Shown piece by piece: positions 6,629 through 10,801 of a stretch of DNA of 10,801 nt; within the stretch, counting starts at the first letter, position 1, and every line of letters begins with the position of its first letter. The notes under the pieces are model-generated. The model did no database searches. It was not told the origin of the DNA and worked only from the letters and a program-made list of their open reading frames with translations. Position numbers and translations under genes: made by a program. Origin of the DNA: an uncultured Corynebacterium sp. GTDB taxonomy: Bacteria; Actinomycetota; Actinomycetes; Mycobacteriales; Mycobacteriaceae. Location: assembly GCF_946998835.1 (NCBI RefSeq), contig NZ_CAMQAZ010000046.1:1-10801 (forward strand), read 5' to 3'.

Positions 6629-7243
6629 CTAATTCACAGCCGACGGAACAGCCAGCCACAGAGCAGAGCCGTCAGCGGCAGAGTAGGTATCGCGTGCGCG
6701 CGGCAGGTGAGTCGGCGAACTGACAATGACGCCGGCCCGCATGATGCCGGTTGTCGACGAAGCGAAGTGTGCAGTGCCTGCCGCATTTCCAACGGTGGAG
6801 TAGGAGTTAGTTTCCACCGTGATGCGCTGTTTCGACACTCCCCCGGACACGAGCGCATCACGCATGTACTCCGCTTCGGCCTGGCAGCCAGGCTGAGTGT
6901 GTCCACCCGTGACGATGATTGGATTCAATGGGTGGCGCAGTGCCAGCGCGCGAGCGGTCTCCACCCGGGAATCCAAGACAGCGGGAGCGCTGCAGTCAGA
7001 ATTCAGACGTGCGCCGAGAACAATAATCGGCACCTGCGGATCGAAAAGTGCAGCTTCAGCAGCTGTGCGTCCGACCTGGGAAACCACCAGCGGTGTCACA
7101 ATTGAGTTATTCAAGACCCTGACAACATCATCACCAACCGGATTGGCGTTTGCCACGGCACCCGTACCGGCCCCGAGAACAGCACCTGCTGCAAAAACAA
7201 CGCTCGCACCAGTCCCAACAATTGCACGGAAAAATCGCACCAT
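6629..7243 (-). CDS. Secreted DUF218 / YdcF-family protein, 204 aa
   Basis: Exported protein of the DUF218 (YdcF/ElyC/SanA) family, whose members are linked to envelope maintenance but have no settled reaction. Residues 1-33 form a Sec signal peptide: R3/R6 basic start, hydrophobic core (about 8-29), and a cleavage site ANA|NP after A33. The DUF218 core runs from about 72 to 200 with the usual landmarks: IIVLGAR (74-80), IIVTGG (109-114), EAEYMRDAL, VETNSYSTVGNA (143-154), and SSPTHLPRA (175-183). The mature part has only two cysteines (C84 and C120), which could form a disulfide outside the membrane. The start has GAGGGGG about 7 bases upstream. It converges with the hydratase gene with a 66-base gap and no clear terminator. 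Its upstream region holds a hairpin (7266-7296) and a promoter with an inverted repeat (7338-7366). Confidence 0.88.
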   Translation of the reverse strand: MVRFFRAIVGTGASVVFAAGAVLGAGTGAVANANPVGDDVVRVLNNSIVTPLVVSQVGRTAAEAALFDPQVPIIVLGARLNSDCSAPAVLDSRVETARALALRHPLNPIIVTGGHTQPGCQAEAEYMRDALVSGGVSKQRITVETNSYSTVGNAAGTAHFASSTTGIMRAGVIVSSPTHLPRARDTYSAADGSALWLAVPSAVN

Positions 7244-7265
7244 TAAAGACCCCCTCTAAAGAATT

Positions 7266-7296
7266 GGCATATCGGGGACATTGCACCCCGCATGCC
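7266..7296. repeat. Hairpin in the leader of the DUF218 gene
   Basis: GGCAT (7266-7270) pairs with ATGCC (7292-7296) and, inside it, CGGGG (7273-7277) with CCCCG (7286-7290) around an 8-base loop. It would form a 10-pair stem with a small internal bulge in the 5' leader of the minus-strand DUF218 transcript, ending about 22 bases before the start codon. No T-run follows directly, so it is not a typical terminator. It could be a leader structure or an operator. Confidence 0.45.
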
Positions 7297-7308
7297 ATCT
7301 AGCATCAG

Positions 7309-7322
7309 GCGGATAAATCCGC
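7309..7322. repeat. GCGGAT-AA-ATCCGC palindrome
   Basis: A perfect 6-2-6 palindrome lies between the candidate -10 of the DUF218 gene (7338-7343) and its leader hairpin. It falls 16-29 bases downstream of that -10, so it would be transcribed in the early leader, where a repressor could act as a roadblock. It may equally be chance. Confidence 0.35.
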
Positions 7323-7337
7323 TTATGAACGTCATTA

Positions 7338-7366
7338 ATATTAGACACCAAACAATCTAATGCCTA
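7338..7366 (-). promoter_or_regulatory. Candidate promoter of the DUF218 gene with internal inverted repeat
   Basis: On minus, TAGGCA (7361-7366, 4/6 to TTGACA), a 17-base spacer, and TAATAT (7338-7343). An inverted repeat ATTAGA-N10-TCTAAT (7340-7345 and 7356-7361) spans the spacer and touches both hexamers, the classic position of a repressor site. The 5' leader would be about 90 bases. Confidence 0.45.
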
Positions 7367-7373
7367 CATAAGA

Positions 7374-7404
7374 ATGGCGCTGGGGGTAGAAAGACACGCG
7401 CCAT
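7374..7404. repeat. ATGGCGC inverted repeat
   Basis: ATGGCGC (7374-7380) and GCGCCAT (7398-7404) form a perfect 7-base inverted repeat with a 17-base loop, just upstream of the DUF218 promoter. No T-run follows on either strand. Role unknown. Confidence 0.35.
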
Positions 7405-7842
7405 ACAGCAGAATTCACAAGCCTCCTACCAGGCAAATCTTCGAGATAACGACTACCAACCCGTATTGAAGAGCGCATAGATTAGTAAAATTCAAGGGCT
7501 CGCATGCGCACTATTCGCCAAACAATAGAATCTGAAGTTTCTATTGTTATTTATGTTACGAATGTTGTGTATGTGAATATGCTCTGGCTTCAATTTGTTT
7601 TCAAGGATTGACCCAGCCCAACCCCTCCCCACATTTCCACAACACAGCCCTTCCTCACGCCGCACCGCACCACCCCCGCCACCGCTCCGCGCTTCCACGC
7701 TTAACGACGAAGGTGCCGCGCGCCGTCGCCAAGCGAAGACGTTAGCCCTCCCCGAATAAAACAACGAATTTTTTGCGTAATTCCCCAAATAACCGCTGGT
7801 TACACCATGTATCCATGAAATCAGCACTATTTTTCACATTAG
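7405..7842. other. Long intergenic stretch without a supported gene
   Basis: Together with its flanks this is part of a 691-base gap between divergent genes. The only long frame (minus, 7492-7827) has no family resemblance, no ribosome site, and an odd composition; I do not call it. Base composition changes sharply: AT-rich around 7470-7610, strongly C-rich on plus at about 7615-7690, then AT-rich again at 7755-7800. It holds the inverted repeat at 7521-7548 and a TAAAAT -10-like hexamer at 7486-7491 without a good -35. A small RNA is possible but not shown. Confidence 0.4.
7521..7548. repeat. Perfect 10-base AT-rich inverted repeat
   Basis: AACAATAGAA (7521-7530) and TTCTATTGTT (7539-7548) are perfect complements around an 8-base loop. 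It is followed on plus by ATTTATGTT, not a clean T-run. It could be a regulator-binding site or an RNA hairpin; its distance to etfD (about 390 bases) makes it unlikely to be that gene's proximal operator. Confidence 0.5.
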
Positions 7843-7862
7843 TTAGGTAAGCATCTGCGGCT

Positions 7863-7878
7863 CGTGATAGAACTCACA
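7863..7878. promoter_or_regulatory. GlxR (CRP-like) binding site upstream of etfD
   Basis: CGTGA-TAGAAC-TCACA matches the CRP/GlxR consensus TGTGA-N6-TCACA at 9 of 10 defined positions. GlxR is the cAMP-responsive global regulator of carbon metabolism in corynebacteria. The site is centred about 65 bases before the etfD start. A weak promoter GTGATA-N16-TATTTT (7864-7891) overlaps it, which would fit repression, but the real promoter is not certain. Confidence 0.6.
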
Positions 7879-7893
7879 AGAGAACTATTTTCA

Positions 7894-7915
7894 CTCAGCC
7901 ATCACCCTGGCTGAG
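7894..7915 (+). repeat. Hairpin just before the etfD ribosome site
   Basis: CTCAGCCA-N6-TGGCTGAG is a perfect 8-base inverted repeat that ends 19 bases before the etfD ATG and 8 bases before its AGAAGGAA ribosome site. In RNA it would be a stable stem-loop in the 5' leader that could affect translation or mRNA stability. As DNA it could be a repressor site. No T-run, so not a terminator. Confidence 0.5.
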
Positions 7916-7934
7916 CCAGCCTAGAAGGAACATT

Positions 7935-10801
7935 ATGAGCGTGCTCAACCTCGCCCAGGCGGCGGCTGACACAGGGGTCCCGGAATCGACCGGGTTCACC
8001 GTGGCAGTCGGCGTTATTGGCGTCCTCTTGTCCCTGCCCTGCTGGTTCATCTTCATTAAGGGCTTCACCCACATGGTGAAGACCATCATGGTGGGCCAAA
8101 AGACGTACGGTCACACCGGTGACTGGGGAACCCGTATTTGGACCATGATCCGCGAGATCATCGGCCACACCAAGATGTCCAAGAAGCCCGGCGTTGCAGT
8201 GGCTCACTGGTTCGTGATGGTGGGCTTCCTCCTCGGTTCCCTGGTGTGGTTCGAGGCCTACATTCAGACGTTCTGGCCAGCTGGCGGTTGGCCAATCCTC
8301 AGGGACCTCACGGCCTGGCACTTCATCGACGAAATCCTCGGTGTCGGTACCACCCTTGGTATTTTGACCCTGATTCTTGTTCGTCAGACCAACCTGGGCA
8401 AGGAGCGTCTGAGCCGCTTCTACGGCTCTAACGCTGGTGCTGCTTACTTCGTCGAGGCTGTCGTCCTGATTGAGGGCCTGGGCATGATGTTCGTTAAGGC
8501 AGCCAAGCTGGCTACCTACGGCGACCACGGACAGACTGGCCCGGAAGTTTGGAACTGGGCGAACTTCGTCACCGGCGGCATTGCGCAGGTTCTGCCGTCC
8601 TCCGAAGTCATGGTGTCCATCTTCGCGCTGATCAAGCTGCTGTCCGGCATGATTTGGCTCTTCGTTGTTGGCCGTAACCTGACGTGGGGTGTCGCATGGC
8701 ACCGTTTCCTGGCGTTCGCCAACATCCTGCTCAAGCGTAACGCTGACGGCTACAACGCCCTGGCTGGCGCTAAGCCGATGACCTCTAACGGCGAGATTCT
8801 GAACCTGGAAGAGGCTGACCCGGAGGTTGACTCCATGGGTACCGGCGTGGTCACCGACCACTCCTGGAAGGCCCTGCTGGACTTCACCTCTTGTACTGAG
8901 TGTGGTCGCTGCCAGGAGCAGTGCCCGGCATGGAACACCTCCAAGCCGCTGTCTCCGAAGCTGCTGGTTAATCAGCTTCGTGACCACGCATACGCTTCTG
9001 CTCCGTACCTGCTGGCTGGCGAGACCATCCAGACTGCTCGCGAGGGTGAGGGCGCTGGCGCAGCTCTGCTGACTAAGCCGCTGGTGGGCGATGGCGACGA
9101 GGGCGTCATCGACCAGGACGTTCTGTGGTCCTGCACCAACTGTGGTGCCTGTGTCGAGCAGTGCCCGGTTGATATTGAGCACATCGACCACATCGTCGAT
9201 ATGCGTCGTTACCAGGTTCTGGTGGAGTCGGACTTCCCGACCGAGCTGGCTGGCCTGTTCAAGAACCTCGAGACCAAGGGCAACCCGTGGGGCCAGAACG
9301 CTTCTACTCGTGCCGACTGGATTAACGAGGTCCGCAAGGAAGGCGTCGTTGTCCCGATTTGGGGCGAGGATGTCGAGAGCTTCGACGACACCGAGTACCT
9401 GTTCTGGGTCGGCTGTGCCGGTGCTTACGACGACAATGCGAAGAAGACCACCAAGGCCGTCGCAGAAATGCTCTACACCGCCGGTGTGAAGTACGCTGTG
9501 CTCTCCCAGGCTGAGGGTTGTACTGGTGACTCTGCTCGCCGCGCTGGTAACGAGTTCCTCTTCCAGATGCTGGCAGAGCAGAACATCGAGCAGCTCGACG
9601 AGGTCTTCGACGGTGTGCCGCCGAAGCAGCGCAAGATTGTTGTTACCTGTGCGCACTGCTTCAACACCTTCAAGAACGAGTACCCGGAGCTGGGCGGACA
9701 GTACGAGGTTGTCCACCACACCCAGCTGTTGAACAAGCTGGTTCGCGCTAACCGCCTCCAGCCAGTTGCTTCTGGCCAGGGCCGCCAGGTCACCTACCAC
9801 GACCCGTGCTTCCTGGGTCGCCACAACAAGGTCTTCGAGGCTCCGCGTGAGCTGATTGGCGCATCCGGCGCTAACCTCGTCGAAATGCCGCGTAACAAGA
9901 ACACCGGATTCTGCTGTGGTGCAGGTGGCGCGCGTATGTGGATGGAAGAGACCATCGGCCAGCGCATCAACGTCAACCGCACCGAAGAGGCTGTCGGCAC
10001 TGGCGCTGAGGCAATTGCCATCGGCTGCCCGTTCTGTAAGACGATGATGAATGACGGTGTCAACAACGTCATCGAGGACGACGAGAAGAAGCCGGAAGTC
10101 CTGGACATCGCTCAGATGCTCCGTGACTCTGTGAAGGTCGACGGCGAGCTGCCACAGGCACGTGAGCCGGAGTGGATCGAGCAGCCAGAGCGTGGCTGGG
10201 TCGACCCGAAGAAGGCTGAAGAGGAAGAGCGCCTGCGCCGCGAGGAAGAGGAAGCTAAGCGCAAGAAGGCTGAGGCCGCCGAAAAGAAGAAGGCAGAAAA
10301 GGCTGCCGCTGCCGGTGCCGCTGCTACTGGCGCTGGTGCTGCTGCAGGCGCTGCCGCTAAGTCCGGTGCCCCGACCCCGGGTGGCGCACCGAAGCCAGGC
10401 GGTGCTCCAAAGCCGGGCGGTGCTAAGTCCGGCGCTCCGAAGCCAGGCGGTGCTCCAAAGCCGGGCGGTGCTAAGTCCGGTGCCCCAACTCCGGGCGGTG
10501 CTCCAAAGCCAGGCGGTGCTAAGTCCGGTGCCCCAACTCCAGGTGGCGCTCCGAAGCCAGGCGGAGCTAAGGGCGCTCCGGTTCCAGGCGGCGCTAAGAA
10601 GGGCGCTCCGGTTCCGGGCGGCGCCAAGTCCGCCAAGCCAGCTGCCCAGGCTGAGCCAGCAGCTGCAGCGGAAACCGCGGCTCCAGCTGAGGCTTCGAAG
10701 GCAGCCAAGGGCGCTCCAATTCCAGGCGGCGCACGCAAGGGCGCTCCGGTCCCGGGTGGCGCACGCAAGGCAACTCCGGCTGCCAAGCCGAAGGCCGAGG
10801 A
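7935..10801 (+). CDS. etfD: EtfD-type membrane iron-sulfur oxidoreductase (ETF to menaquinone), 3' end cut
   Basis: Orthologue of M. tuberculosis Rv0338c (EtfD), the membrane oxidoreductase that takes electrons from electron-transfer flavoprotein, reduced by acyl-CoA dehydrogenases, and passes them to menaquinone. At least 955 residues are in the window; no stop is reached. Residues 22-265 hold five or six membrane spans resembling a NarI-type cytochrome b, with candidate haem histidines H91, H129 and H256. Two ferredoxin-type 4Fe-4S motifs follow: C320xxC323xxC326xxxC330P and C400xxC403xxC406xxxC410P. Then come two heterodisulfide-reductase-like CCG domains: C494, C529, C572xxC575 (the CCG pair is degenerate, GCTG) and C625, C660-C661-G, C698xxC701. 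Residues 755-792 are a Glu/Lys/Ala-rich probable coiled coil, and from about 808 the tail is a PGGA repeat. The ATG has AGAAGGAA upstream. A GlxR-like box (7863-7878) and a leader hairpin precede it. Strong bias for C/G third bases suggests high expression. Confidence 0.93.
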   Translation, partial: MSVLNLAQAAADTGVPESTGFTVAVGVIGVLLSLPCWFIFIKGFTHMVKTIMVGQKTYGHTGDWGTRIWTMIREIIGHTKMSKKPGVAVAHWFVMVGFLLGSLVWFEAYIQTFWPAGGWPILRDLTAWHFIDEILGVGTTLGILTLILVRQTNLGKERLSRFYGSNAGAAYFVEAVVLIEGLGMMFVKAAKLATYGDHGQTGPEVWNWANFVTGGIAQVLPSSEVMVSIFALIKLLSGMIWLFVVGRNLTWGVAWHRFLAFANILLKRNADGYNALAGAKPMTSNGEILNLEEADPEVDSMGTGVVTDHSWKALLDFTSCTECGRCQEQCPAWNTSKPLSPKLLVNQLRDHAYASAPYLLAGETIQTAREGEGAGAALLTKPLVGDGDEGVIDQDVLWSCTNCGACVEQCPVDIEHIDHIVDMRRYQVLVESDFPTELAGLFKNLETKGNPWGQNASTRADWINEVRKEGVVVPIWGEDVESFDDTEYLFWVGCAGAYDDNAKKTTKAVAEMLYTAGVKYAVLSQAEGCTGDSARRAGNEFLFQMLAEQNIEQLDEVFDGVPPKQRKIVVTCAHCFNTFKNEYPELGGQYEVVHHTQLLNKLVRANRLQPVASGQGRQVTYHDPCFLGRHNKVFEAPRELIGASGANLVEMPRNKNTGFCCGAGGARMWMEETIGQRINVNRTEEAVGTGAEAIAIGCPFCKTMMNDGVNNVIEDDEKKPEVLDIAQMLRDSVKVDGELPQAREPEWIEQPERGWVDPKKAEEEERLRREEEEAKRKKAEAAEKKKAEKAAAAGAAATGAGAAAGAAAKSGAPTPGGAPKPGGAPKPGGAKSGAPKPGGAPKPGGAKSGAPTPGGAPKPGGAKSGAPTPGGAPKPGGAKGAPVPGGAKKGAPVPGGAKSAKPAAQAEPAAAAETAAPAEASKAAKGAPIPGGARKGAPVPGGARKATPAAKPKAE
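10356..10565 (+). repeat. In-frame tandem repeat in the etfD C-terminal tail
   Basis: Four near-identical units encode AKSGAP(K/T)PGGAPKPGG. The first (10356-10421, 66 bases) carries one extra APKPGG; the next three are 48 bases each (10422-10469, 10470-10517, 10518-10565). The second and third 48-base units are almost the same in DNA. Looser PGGA motifs continue to about 10763, making 13 PGGA copies in all within the window. All spacing is a multiple of three, so copy-number change would lengthen or shorten the tail without a frameshift. The encoded tail is Pro/Gly/Ala/Lys-rich, basic and presumably disordered. Confidence 0.9.

Noticed and set aside
7492..7827. 111-codon minus frame in the intergenic region
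   Set aside because: No family resemblance, no ribosome site, and abrupt composition shifts unlike coding sequence; Gly run comes from the C-rich patch.
7902..9824. 640-codon open frame on minus, opposite etfD
   Set aside because: It is the shadow of etfD: strong C/G third-base bias leaves the opposite frame free of stops. The translation is Leu/Val/Gln/Glu-rich with no known motif, while the plus frame has clear cysteine motifs and membrane spans.
10112..10786. Minus-strand frame with GAPPGFGAPPGVGAP-like repeats
   Set aside because: Complement of the etfD PGGA repeat; the plus frame continues a known protein.

Overview
The window looks like the chromosome of a moderately GC-rich actinobacterium of the Corynebacteriales, most likely Corynebacterium. 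I infer this from the dnaK upstream region (two HAIR-type repeats for the repressor HspR plus a SigH-type promoter), a GlxR/CRP-like box, an EtfD-type membrane iron-sulfur oxidoreductase, and a mycobacterial/corynebacterial DUF218 secreted protein. Species cannot be read from the sequence. I see no transposase, integrase, CRISPR array, tRNA or rRNA. Most of the window is ordinary core genome.

Layout. Bases 1-548 (minus) hold the N-terminal 182 codons of DnaK, preceded by a dense heat-shock control region (about 584-700). Then comes a stretch of about 500 bases with no convincing gene. Bases 1189-3768 (minus) encode an 859-residue protein with a C-terminal WYL domain and a large N-terminal part I do not recognise. 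It is the least explained gene here. Next, also on minus, are a small DUF4282 membrane protein (4059-4664) with a strong terminator behind it, and a cyclase/kynurenine-formamidase-family hydrolase (4772-5536) whose promoter suggests a leaderless mRNA. Divergent from it is an enoyl-CoA hydratase (5786-6562, plus), followed in convergent orientation by a secreted DUF218/YdcF protein (6629-7243, minus). A 691-base intergenic region full of inverted repeats separates this from etfD (7935 to beyond the right edge, plus).

How genes may work together. The enoyl-CoA hydratase carries out step two of fatty-acid beta-oxidation. EtfD is the membrane oxidoreductase that takes electrons from the electron-transfer flavoprotein, reduced by acyl-CoA dehydrogenases, to menaquinone. 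Both serve fatty-acid catabolism, but they are separately transcribed and the DUF218 gene lies between them. A GlxR-like box before etfD would fit carbon-source control. The WYL protein sits alone upstream of dnaK with its own promoter. No defence partner is visible, so its role is open.
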